Source: a virus. Taken from it: DNA of 20,838 nt. Under the pieces are notes generated by a model. It did no database searches. It was not told the DNA's origin and worked only from the letters and a program-made list of their open reading frames with translations. Positions 1 through 5,952 of this stretch are shown here, in pieces (within the stretch, counting starts at the first letter, position 1; the number at the start of each line of letters is the position of its first letter). The stretch covers positions 1 through 20,838 of IMG/VR virus record IMGVR_UViG_3300005043_000011; one strand, written 5' to 3'. Position numbers and translations under genes: made by a program.

Positions 1-766
1 ATTTGGTGCCGTTAGATTTCGGGCCTCTTCCCATATTGTGATCAGTGTTTGAACAATTGAAGATTGCCGTTTTAATATCCGATACCAGATACCCGTCGCT
101 CAATCGTTTTTTTATTGCCTTCGTTCGTTTGTCAGAAAACGCAGTGTTTGATTTCTTGTTCATCACCTCAAGCCAGTAATTAAAAATATCGGTTACCGGG
201 TCTTTGTTTTCTGACATTGTCATTTCGTATGAGTCCAAGTCACCCAATGCGATTTGCTGATCATCATTGTTTGCTGACAAGTCTCTTGATTTATTCTTAT
301 CTACTCTACTCTCTTCTACTCTCTTCTCTTCTTGCATGGGTTTCGCTGACTCAGTCATGATTGAGTCATGACTATTTGGCGTTTCGTCATGATTATTATG
401 CGTTTCGTCATGACTTTTGCGGAATTGATCAATTATTGCTCTCATTTCCTTGTTGCTTGTCATCGACTTGTCTATTCGCTTGGCCAACTTGAGGCACGTT
501 ATCTTGCCATCTTTGTCCTCAAACAATCCTAAGCTGACGAATGTTTGCATCATGTCGGTAACCTTCGCGGAGGTGGATCCGGTGTTTCTAGCAATGATTC
601 TTGCGTCATGCTCAAGCTCAAAGGTAGCGCAATCCTTGTCAACTTTGTTTGTTATTAGCTCAAGGCAATACCAGTATAAACCGTAACCCTCAAGCCCATA
701 ATCAAGCAAAACATCCTGCAATTTTGCGTCCATATGGGCATTAGAATCATGCTTGTACCACTTCAT
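1..766 (-). CDS. Phage replication initiation protein, DUF4373 (Lin1244/Lin1753-like) N-terminal domain, 3' end missing
   Basis: Reading leftward from ATG at 766-764, an open frame runs about 255 codons to the window edge without a stop, so the C-terminus is missing. The first 100 residues (MKWYKHDSNAHMDAKLQDVL, then GLEGYGLYWYCLELI) are typical of the winged-helix DUF4373 domain of phage replication initiators. Residues about 118-165 form a hydrophilic linker with a repeated SHDE/NHDE pattern and an acidic/basic EEKRVEESR stretch. A second conserved region starts near residue 190 (DIFNYWLEVMNKK, then DKRTKAIKKRL). The start has a strong GGAGG six bases upstream and overlaps the stop of the upstream gene (TAATG). 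The family is thought to bind the phage origin and help load host helicase; here that role is inferred. The linker DNA holds iteron-like repeats, as in lambda O. Confidence 0.8.
   Translation of the reverse strand, partial: MKWYKHDSNAHMDAKLQDVLLDYGLEGYGLYWYCLELITNKVDKDCATFELEHDARIIARNTGSTSAKVTDMMQTFVSLGLFEDKDGKITCLKLAKRIDKSMTSNKEMRAIIDQFRKSHDETHNNHDETPNSHDSIMTESAKPMQEEKRVEESRVDKNKSRDLSANNDDQQIALGDLDSYEMTMSENKDPVTDIFNYWLEVMNKKSNTAFSDKRTKAIKKRLSDGYLVSDIKTAIFNCSNTDHNMGRGPKSNGTK
301..333. other. Pyrimidine-rich tract beside the iteron-like array
   Basis: Thirty of 33 bases on the + strand are pyrimidines, built from a 10-bp period unit CTACTCTCTT (306-315, 316-325, with partial copies on each side). 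On the coding strand it is a purine tract encoding part of the EEKRVEESR linker. It lies 22 bp from the TCATGA array. Strand-skewed tracts of this kind can ease unwinding or form triplex structures; that role is speculative here. Confidence 0.45.
355..413. repeat. Iteron-like array of four TCATGA palindromes (candidate origin)
   Basis: TCATGA occurs at 355-360, 366-371, 387-392 and 408-413, with start spacings of 11, 21 and 21 bp, that is one, two and two helical turns. The 21-bp units at 366-386 and 387-407 match at 18 of 21 positions and both end in GCGTTTCG. The array lies in the linker region of a replication initiator gene, the place where lambda-type origins carry their iterons. The repeats are seen directly; the origin role is inferred. 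The alternative is a repetitive protein linker (SHDE/NHDE). Confidence 0.55.
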
Positions 767-933
767 TACTTGCCTCCGTTCTTTGCCGCCCGTTCCTGCA
801 AGTGCTCCAGCTTGTCTTGAATTAGGTTTCTTATGGTTGCAGCAAGAGAGTTTCCGGTTCTAGTTTGCTCTGCTTCTAGCCACACTCTTTGCGCTGTAGT
901 GACTCTTGTTGGCGGTAATAACTTGGGATCCAT
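766..933 (-). CDS. Small ribbon-helix-helix-like protein, probable regulator (55 aa)
   Basis: ATG at 933-931 opens a 55-aa frame ending at TAA (768-766). An AAGGA at 945-941 sits seven bases before the start. The sequence is MDPKLLPPTRVTTAQRVWLE, then a helical segment containing GNSLAATIRNLIQDKLEHL. This resembles the beta strand, helix A, turn and helix B of Arc/CopG-type regulators, with GNSL as the turn. The TAA overlaps the ATG of the replication gene by one base, so the two are one leftward operon with coupled translation. The gene begins just downstream of a divergent promoter pair, which suggests autoregulation or control of the early switch. The fold is inferred from a short sequence and no DNA target is proven. 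Confidence 0.65.
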   Translation of the reverse strand: MDPKLLPPTRVTTAQRVWLEAEQTRTGNSLAATIRNLIQDKLEHLQERAAKNGGK

Positions 934-962
934 CGGTCTTTCCTTTTGTTAGTGTTTCCAAA

Positions 963-991
963 ACAATAGATCAAAAAGAATATGCTGTCAA
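963..991 (-). promoter_or_regulatory. Leftward sigma70-like promoter for the regulator/replication operon
   Basis: On the minus strand, a perfect TTGACA (991-986) is followed after 17 bases by TATTGT (968-963, 4 of 6 to TATAAT). It would start RNA roughly 20-25 bases before the 933 start codon. Its -35 box is one arm of the inverted repeat TGTCAAT (986-992) / ATTGACA (1004-1010), whose other arm is the -35 of the rightward promoter. Confidence 0.5.
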
Positions 992-1004
992 TAACAAAAG
1001 GATA

Positions 1005-1034
1005 TTGACAAGATATGCGCAAGGGGTCTATATT
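1005..1034 (+). promoter_or_regulatory. Rightward sigma70-like early promoter
   Basis: TTGACA (1005-1010, perfect) and TATATT (1029-1034, 5 of 6) are separated by 18 bases. Transcription would begin near 1041, just ahead of the AGGAG at 1051-1055 and the ATG at 1063. This fixes the first rightward gene start at 1063, because an upstream ATG at 1015 would lie inside the promoter. It should drive the recombination cassette. Confidence 0.7.
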
Positions 1035-1062
1035 TGAATTATCAACACAGAGGAGCAGTAGA

Positions 1063-1197
1063 ATGAACGAGCGGAAAATGTACCAGGCAGCCTACCTTTC
1101 AGTTTTGTCATTATGGTTAAAATTGGATGCCGGTGTTTATTCTGATCATGTTTATCGTGTGGCTTCAAGTTTAAGGAATTTGAATCATGCTGATTAA
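1063..1197 (+). CDS. Small early protein of unknown function (44 aa)
   Basis: First gene of the rightward operon. The frame is open from 1015, but the promoter -10 at 1029-1034 and the AGGAG at 1051-1055 (seven bases before ATG) point to the start at 1063. The product begins MNERKMYQAAYLSVLSLWLK and has a mixed hydrophobic/charged helical appearance with no motif I recognise. Its 3' end overlaps the next gene by 11 bases, so translation is probably coupled. I cannot assign a function; early position suggests a host-takeover or accessory role, but that is only position-based inference. Confidence 0.55.
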   Translation: MNERKMYQAAYLSVLSLWLKLDAGVYSDHVYRVASSLRNLNHAD

Positions 1198-1372
1198 ATT
1201 ATGTATTCTCTGCATCTTTGTTTTGTTGGTTGGAGTGCTTGGTGAGATGGACCGCCAGGACGCTGAATTACAGCAGCGACATTACTGTGAAATGACGAAC
1301 GCCAAACTTTGGGCGCAATTTAAAACGAACGTTAACTGTGACGAAATAGTCGGGGAAGATTATGAGCGTTAA
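1187..1372 (+). CDS. Small phage protein with N-terminal membrane anchor or signal segment (61 aa)
   Basis: Residues 2-19 (LIKLCILCIFVLLVGVLG) are a strongly hydrophobic helix, and the rest is hydrophilic with two cysteines (HYCEM, VNCDE). Many phages of Gram-negative bacteria carry small proteins with a similar YCEM-type motif near the recombination or ninR-like regions; I recognise the pattern but not a defined function. AAGGA at 1173-1177 lies nine bases ahead of the ATG. The gene overlaps both neighbours (11 bases each), which indicates a tightly coupled early operon. The product is probably inner-membrane anchored with its C-terminus outside, or a cleaved peptide; the sequence alone does not decide. 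Confidence 0.6.
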   Translation: MLIKLCILCIFVLLVGVLGEMDRQDAELQQRHYCEMTNAKLWAQFKTNVNCDEIVGEDYER

Positions 1373-1664
1373 AAACAAAAGTGATTTGATTATGGAGTTC
1401 CTCTCTAAATGCAAAGAGCGTGAGGATCTTTTGTGTAGAACAGATGCGATGACACAAAAAATAGATGATATCGAGGAATCGATAAAAGACGATGTTGAGC
1501 TGATAGGGATTATCAAAACACGTGGTGTTTCTTTTCTTGATGAAGTTGTTCGATATTGCCCAGACATGGAATGTTTGCGCATTGATGCGGCCCCGGTTGT
1601 CTCAATAAATCTAACTGATTCGCTTAGCTTTGATCAATTGGAGGCTCTAAGTGTCGAACGATGA
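1362..1664 (+). CDS. Hypothetical early protein (100 aa)
   Basis: An ATG start follows GGGGAAG closely and overlaps the end of the upstream gene. The product is acidic and helix-rich: residues 1-50 contain charged heptad-like stretches (KCKEREDLLCRTDAM, then IDDIEESIKDDVELI) that could form a short coiled coil, and the C-terminal half is more hydrophobic. No catalytic motif or known domain is evident. It overlaps the start of the Rad52-like annealing protein gene by 14 bases and supplies that gene's GGAGG ribosome site. Function unknown; context suggests an accessory to recombination or early takeover. Confidence 0.6.
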   Translation: MSVKNKSDLIMEFLSKCKEREDLLCRTDAMTQKIDDIEESIKDDVELIGIIKTRGVSFLDEVVRYCPDMECLRIDAAPVVSINLTDSLSFDQLEALSVER

Positions 1665-2343
1665 TTCAAAAGACGTAGACACCGGAGGGTTGTCTAGATT
1701 GCTTGAGCCATTTCCAGAAAAAGAAATAAGTTGGAAGCCAAAACCAACAAAGGCTCAAACGGCAGAAGTAAAATCAGATTTCAAAAAGGGGTGTCGCTGC
1801 CAGTATTGCGGGGGGTGGCATCATCCGAACGCTGTTCATTTGGCTTATGTTGGTCATGCAGCAACAACGAAGCGGCTTCTTGATGTTGATCCAGCGTGGA
1901 ACTGGGAATTTCTCCACGTAGACGAGAAAGGCTTTCCTGTCTTTGATCCTAATGGTGGCTTATGGATAACCCTAACTATTCTTGGGGTCACTCGAAAGGG
2001 TTATGGGGACGCGGAAGGGAAGCAGGGTCCAAACGCAGTCAAAGAAGTCATTGGTGACGCAATAAGAAATGCAGCCATGAGATTTGGCGTGGCTCTTGAG
2101 TTGTGGCACAAGGGAGAGTTTGAAAAAACGACCGATCCAGTCGATGACAAACAGTCAAGTGATGACGGCGACACCGAATTTTATTCGGATGAAGACTTTA
2201 AAAAAATGTTCCCTAACTGGAAAGAGAAAATAGAGAAAGGGAAAAACACACCGAAAGGGATTATTGATTGGCTTACAAAAAAAGGCGTAAAGCTTAGCAA
2301 AGGTCAAATTGAAGAAATCAACAAAGTGGAGATAACCAGTTGA
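1651..2343 (+). CDS. Rad52-family single-strand annealing protein
   Basis: This 230-aa protein looks like a phage Rad52/DdrA-type single-strand annealing protein, which pairs complementary ssDNA during phage recombination and replication. Typical blocks are AVHLAYVGHAATTKRLLDVD (61-80) followed by PAWNWEF, LWITLTILGVTRKGYGD (104-120), and KEVIGDAIRNAAMRFGVALE (131-150), the motif ending in a FG-hydrophobic turn. A cysteine/histidine cluster (C48, C50, C53, H57, H58) precedes the core and may bind zinc. Residues about 180-230 form a separate helical tail. The start is GTG, supported by GGAGG six bases upstream. The stop overlaps the exonuclease start (TTGA), the usual partner pairing of annealase and 5'-3' exonuclease, as in lambda Red. 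Confidence 0.8.
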   Translation: MSNDDSKDVDTGGLSRLLEPFPEKEISWKPKPTKAQTAEVKSDFKKGCRCQYCGGWHHPNAVHLAYVGHAATTKRLLDVDPAWNWEFLHVDEKGFPVFDPNGGLWITLTILGVTRKGYGDAEGKQGPNAVKEVIGDAIRNAAMRFGVALELWHKGEFEKTTDPVDDKQSSDDGDTEFYSDEDFKKMFPNWKEKIEKGKNTPKGIIDWLTKKGVKLSKGQIEEINKVEITS

Positions 2344-4061
2344 AAATTCTAAATTTAGTGCAGGGTTCTGATGAGTGGCATGCGGCAAGAGATGAAGAAG
2401 ATGTTTGTTGTGCTTCTGAAGCTCCTGTGATGATGGGCGAGTCAAACTTTATGAGTCGCAACCAATTGTTGGATATAAAGAAAGGTGCGGCAAAAGAGCC
2501 AATCACCCCATTCTTGCAAAAGCTATTTGATGACGGCCATAGGGCTGAGGCTGCGGCGCGTGAAATACTTGAACTTGATCACTGCGAGGACTTTCCGGCG
2601 GTTACAGGCATCAAAACCGTCGAAGGCATAAAGATGCTAGCCTCTCTTGATGGACTTGAAGGCGGTGTTGCAGGTCAGTCCAATTGGGAACACAAGCTTT
2701 GGAATTTAACGTTAGTAAAAAATGTTCAAAACAACACTCTTGAGCCCAAATACTATTATCAGTTAGAGCACCAAATGCTTGTTAGTGGTGGCAATCAGAC
2801 AATTTTCACTTGCTCAGACGGAACCGACGAAAAGAAAGTTTCGATGATTTATTCCTCTGTTCCAGAGCGCCGCAAGCAATTGATTGCAGGATGGAAATCA
2901 TTCTTAAAGGATTTGGAAACGCACGAAATAAAAGCCAAGCAAGAAGTTGTTGTTGCTCAGAAGGCCACGATGCCTGTTTTTACATGGGAGGTGTCCGGTA
3001 CCGATATTTCGACAAATATTGCTACTTGCCTAAATCAGATTAAAGACCTTGCTGAAACTGAAATGGCGAAAAATCTTGATAGTGATCAAGACTTTGCTGA
3101 TAAAGACCAGTTAAACAAGGACGTTAAGAAGGCCAGGGACGCCCTCAAACTAACGCTTTCAAATGTGGAGGGTAAGTTCGTTAGCTTCTCAGAGTTCGCC
3201 GCAGTGGCCAAGGAAATGGACTCAGTACTGCAGAAGATGCAAAGCGCCGGTGAAAAGCAGGTCAAGCAAGCCAAGGACGCCAAAAAGAAAGATATTGAAG
3301 ATGGCGGTTATGATGAGTTGACCGGTTACATTCGCTCTCTCAATGAGAAAATAGCCCCCATGTATTTGGCTAACATTGTCCATGGCATTAACCCAGACCT
3401 AAAATCAGCAATGAAGGGCAAGCGCACGATTGAATCACTGCAAGCCGCTGTTGGTACCGAAATCAATAACGTGAAGTTGGCAGTTGATGACGCAATGGTT
3501 CGAATAGTGCCTAACCTTGCTTATCTTCGAGAGCATGCAGCGGAATACAAATTCCTTTTTCCTGACGCTGAGCAACTTGTTAATCAATCTGAAGAATCAT
3601 TTGGAGCTGTTGTTGGCTCTCGTATAGGTATACACAAAAGAGATGAGAAAAACCGCCTTGAAGCTGAAGCAAAAAAAGCAGCCGAAGCAGCACGCGAGAA
3701 GATACGCAAGGAGGAGGAGCAAAAGGCCAGGGATAAGGTTGCAGCCGAGGAAAAAGCTAGGCGAGAAAGTGAGGCCAAAGAACTTGCCGAAAAAGCCGCC
3801 AAAGAAACCAACGAAAGGGTTGCTGACAAGATCATTGAGCAGATTATGGAGCAGGAGCCTAGCAAAGAAACAAAGGCAGTTATTGAGGATGCAGCAACTT
3901 ATGGGGTTGGTGTTTCTGTTGGCGGTAAGCGAGTAGCTCCAGAGGATGTGCATATTGAACCCGTAACCTTTGAAGATGCCCTTGGAGTATGGCAAGAAAG
4001 GCACAATGTTAGCGGGCAAGCGATCAAAGAGCTTGGATTGCTTATAAACAAGTACCGATAA
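2340..4061 (+). CDS. YqaJ-type recombination exonuclease with long C-terminal extension
   Basis: The N-terminal ~200 residues match the YqaJ/lambda-exonuclease (PD-(D/E)XK) family: QGSDEWHAARDEE (8-20), ASEAPVMMG (25-33), GHRAE (66-70), SLDG with D104, and EHK (117-119) as catalytic acid/lysine, then YYYQLEHQM (138-146). This enzyme would resect dsDNA to give ssDNA for the upstream annealing protein. The protein is 573 aa, far longer than the usual ~200-350. Residues about 210-430 are helical and resemble DUF1351-type phage regions; about 430-500 is an Ala/Lys/Glu-rich coiled coil; the last ~70 form a small domain ending GQAIKELGLLINKYR. The start is TTG, overlapping the previous stop, with GGAG upstream. 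The fusion is continuous, without frameshift. Nuclease assignment is firm; the role of the extension is unknown. Confidence 0.82.
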   Translation: MKILNLVQGSDEWHAARDEEDVCCASEAPVMMGESNFMSRNQLLDIKKGAAKEPITPFLQKLFDDGHRAEAAAREILELDHCEDFPAVTGIKTVEGIKMLASLDGLEGGVAGQSNWEHKLWNLTLVKNVQNNTLEPKYYYQLEHQMLVSGGNQTIFTCSDGTDEKKVSMIYSSVPERRKQLIAGWKSFLKDLETHEIKAKQEVVVAQKATMPVFTWEVSGTDISTNIATCLNQIKDLAETEMAKNLDSDQDFADKDQLNKDVKKARDALKLTLSNVEGKFVSFSEFAAVAKEMDSVLQKMQSAGEKQVKQAKDAKKKDIEDGGYDELTGYIRSLNEKIAPMYLANIVHGINPDLKSAMKGKRTIESLQAAVGTEINNVKLAVDDAMVRIVPNLAYLREHAAEYKFLFPDAEQLVNQSEESFGAVVGSRIGIHKRDEKNRLEAEAKKAAEAAREKIRKEEEQKARDKVAAEEKARRESEAKELAEKAAKETNERVADKIIEQIMEQEPSKETKAVIEDAATYGVGVSVGGKRVAPEDVHIEPVTFEDALGVWQERHNVSGQAIKELGLLINKYR

Positions 4062-4068
4062 ACCAACA

Positions 4069-4084
4069 GGCGGTGAGAGCCGCC
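4069..4084 (+). other. Small hairpin between exonuclease genes
   Basis: GGCGG (4069-4073) and CCGCC (4080-4084) form a 5-bp stem with a six-base loop. No T-run follows, so it is not a good intrinsic terminator. It may stabilise or pause mRNA before the AGGGA ribosome site of the next gene. Confidence 0.4.
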
Positions 4085-4113
4085 AAAACCAACTAACAAA
4101 CCAGGGAAATAAA

Positions 4114-4689
4114 ATGTTAATACTTGTATTTGATACGGAAACAACAGGCCTTCCAAACTGGAAAGTTCCTTCAGAAAATGAAGATCAGCCGCACATGGTT
4201 CAAATCGCCGCAATCCTTTGTGATAGCGAGACTCGTGAAATCGAGGATAGTTTCGAGGCCATCATCAAGCCGGAAGGTTGGGTTATTCCTGAAGACACAA
4301 TAGAAGTTCATGGCATCACTAACGAGCATGCCATGGATGCCGGTATTTCAGAAGCTAAAGCCCTTCGGGGATTTATCGATTTGTATGATGGGTGCGATCT
4401 TCGTGTTGCCCACAACACAACGTTTGATAATCGAATCATTCGAATCGCACTGAAGCGATACATGCCTGATTTGATATCCGATGATGTTTGGAAGGATAAA
4501 GAATCTTATTTTTGCACTCTCATGAAGGCAAGAAAGATAATGGGCGGTAAAAAAGGCCATACGTTGGAAGAGGCCTACAAGTATTTTACCGGCAAAGAAT
4601 TAGAAAACGCACACCAAGCCATGCCTGATGCTATGGCGTGCATGGAAATTTACTTTGCCATGCAAGATTTGGAAAAGCTTACTCAGTAA
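4114..4689 (+). CDS. DnaQ-like DEDDh 3'-5' exonuclease
   Basis: The 191-aa product carries all five DEDDh residues: D7 and E9 in FDTETTGLP, D105 in AHNTTFDNR, and H167/D172 in AHQAMPDA. The EVHGIT block (64-69) is also characteristic of the DnaQ/epsilon family. The enzyme should remove nucleotides from 3' ends in a two-metal reaction. It stands alone rather than fused to a polymerase. It lies between the YqaJ exonuclease and SSB, so a role in phage recombination, repair or nucleotide recycling is likely; proofreading with a phage or host polymerase is the alternative. AGGGA at 4103-4107 sits six bases before the ATG. All key residues are intact. Confidence 0.88.
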   Translation: MLILVFDTETTGLPNWKVPSENEDQPHMVQIAAILCDSETREIEDSFEAIIKPEGWVIPEDTIEVHGITNEHAMDAGISEAKALRGFIDLYDGCDLRVAHNTTFDNRIIRIALKRYMPDLISDDVWKDKESYFCTLMKARKIMGGKKGHTLEEAYKYFTGKELENAHQAMPDAMACMEIYFAMQDLEKLTQ

Positions 4690-4721
4690 GCCCCTGTTTT
4701 TAACAGATTAAATTTAATAAC

Positions 4722-4737
4722 GCCCGCTGCGGTGGGC
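4722..4737 (+). promoter_or_regulatory. GC-rich hairpin just upstream of ssb
   Basis: GCCCGC (4722-4727) pairs with GTGGGC (4732-4737; one G-U pair) around a TGCG loop. It ends five bases before the AGGA of the ssb ribosome site. A smaller perfect hairpin, CTGTT-TTT-AACAG, lies at 4694-4706. The strong stem is followed by TATTAGG, not a T-run, so a translational or RNA-stability role is likelier than termination. Confidence 0.45.
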
Positions 4738-4751
4738 TATTAGGAATTATT

Positions 4752-5261
4752 ATGGCAAGACGTGGAATTAACAAAGCAATTGTTCTAGGCAACTTGGGTC
4801 AAGACCCTGAGACGCGCTATATGCCGAACGGTAACGCTGTAACGAACATCAGCATTGCTACCAGTGAATCTTGGAAAGACAAGCAGTCAGGCCAAGAGCA
4901 AGAGCGTACCGAGTGGCATCGTGTCGTTTTCTTCAATCGACTTGCAGAAATCGCTGGGGAGTATTTAAAAAAGGGCTCGAAAGTGTATGTTGAAGGTTCC
5001 CTGAGAACACGAAAGTGGCAAGACCAAAGCGGAGCCGATAAATATACAACAGAGATTGTTGCTAGTGAAATGCAGATGCTGGATGCCCGGGGTGATGATC
5101 AGCAGCAGCAACCTCAACAACAGGCTCCTCAACAGCAGCCGCAACAGGCACAGCAACCTCAACAACCAAGCCAGCAAACTCAGCAGCCAGCGCAACAACA
5201 ACCTCGGCAAGTGGCGCCATCGCCTGCAAGCTCTGAGTTTGAGGACGATATACCGTTTTGA
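4752..5261 (+). CDS. ssb: Single-stranded DNA-binding protein
   Basis: Residues 1-110 are a classic bacterial SSB OB-fold: [40 protein letters not shown] and [17 protein letters not shown], with the aromatic residues W41, W55, F61 and W89 in usual positions. Residues about 117-155 are glutamine/proline-rich and nearly pure QQ/QP, a flexible linker. The C-terminus is the acidic tip EDDIPF that docks host repair and replication proteins on SSB. At 169 aa it is close to E. coli SSB. It binds ssDNA made by the upstream exonuclease and should work with the Rad52-like annealase. AGGA six bases before the ATG and a hairpin upstream suggest strong, separately tuned expression. Confidence 0.93.
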   Translation: MARRGINKAIVLGNLGQDPETRYMPNGNAVTNISIATSESWKDKQSGQEQERTEWHRVVFFNRLAEIAGEYLKKGSKVYVEGSLRTRKWQDQSGADKYTTEIVASEMQMLDARGDDQQQQPQQQAPQQQPQQAQQPQQPSQQTQQPAQQQPRQVAPSPASSEFEDDIPF

Positions 5262-5332
5262 TCTAAGTAATGCGCATTGATTCATCAAATGAAATAGCAA
5301 AACCGGAACGAACCATAAAACAGGAAAATGTA

Positions 5333-5533
5333 ATGACTAGTTCAGGAATAAAGGTGATTTTCATTCTAGAGAAAAGAGCGCCAATAACTAAACCGGTGGA
5401 ATATATCGTTGAAACACAAAACTACGATGTTGCACACGAAATAGCCAGAAATCAGCTTATACTTGATGGCATTGATCCAACTCAATACAAAAGAGTTTTG
5501 ATGGCTGATGTCTGCATACTAAAAGGTAGATGA
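5333..5533 (+). CDS. Hypothetical small protein (66 aa)
   Basis: The frame opens at 5270, but the start at 5333 has CAGGA seven bases ahead while the 5270 ATG has only a weak site, so 5333 is preferred. The product begins MTSSGIKVIFILEKRAPITK and continues with an alternating strand/helix look (VEYIVETQNYDVAHEIARNQ). No motif points to a function. Its stop overlaps an ATG of the endolysin frame (5530-5532), linking it to the lysis genes, while its 5' side follows ssb; it may be the last gene of the recombination block. Confidence 0.55.
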   Translation: MTSSGIKVIFILEKRAPITKPVEYIVETQNYDVAHEIARNQLILDGIDPTQYKRVLMADVCILKGR

Positions 5534-5535
5534 CG

Positions 5536-5952
5536 ATGGGGAATATAAAAAAGAACATTTCTAGTCACGAATTGATTTGCAATTGTGGTTGTTGCGACGT
5601 AAACATTCAGGAGCATGAGCCTATTATTGATGTGATCCAGAAGCTTTGTGACGCTATGGCTGAGAGTGCCGATGTAGAAAAAGTTGTTCTTAAGATAACC
5701 AGCTCAGCTCGCTGTCATGAATATAACCGGGTCCCGACATATGAAGGCGGGCCAGGCAGCAACGATCAAAGCCAGCATCCACGATGCAATGCAATGGATG
5801 TCCAGATTTTCGCTGATGGCAAGCAGATAAGCCCGAGACTTATTCACGAGTATATGTGCCAGATATACCCCAAAAAATTCGGTTTGGGCTTGTATGTAAA
5901 CTTCAACCACATCGATACCAGGGAAAAAATCGCTAGATGGGTGGCCGTATGA
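5536..5952 (+). CDS. M15-family peptidase, probable endolysin
   Basis: The protein resembles M15 zinc D-Ala-D-Ala carboxypeptidase/endopeptidases used as phage endolysins. Counting from M1 at 5536, it has the SARCHEYN block (57-64), an H81...D88 pair in QHPRCNAMDV, and a terminal HID with H125 and D127; these match the metal-binding H-x6-D ... H pattern. It should cut peptide cross-links of peptidoglycan in the periplasm during lysis. No signal peptide is present, so release depends on a holin, and the next gene is one. An ATG at 5530 overlaps the previous stop, but its AAAAGG is only three bases away; the ATG at 5536 has nine-base spacing, so I chose it. The stop overlaps the holin start (ATGA). 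Confidence 0.78.
   Translation: MGNIKKNISSHELICNCGCCDVNIQEHEPIIDVIQKLCDAMAESADVEKVVLKITSSARCHEYNRVPTYEGGPGSNDQSQHPRCNAMDVQIFADGKQISPRLIHEYMCQIYPKKFGLGLYVNFNHIDTREKIARWVAV

Noticed and set aside
3643-3936. 97-aa very basic + frame inside the exonuclease gene
   Set aside because: It is the shifted reading of the Ala/Lys/Glu coiled-coil segment; the composition follows from GAA/AAA/GCA-rich DNA and no ribosome site is evident.
4965-5300. 111-aa Leu/Arg-rich minus-strand frame opposite ssb
   Set aside because: The repeated LLRLL pattern is simply the complement of CAG/CAA glutamine codons of the SSB linker.
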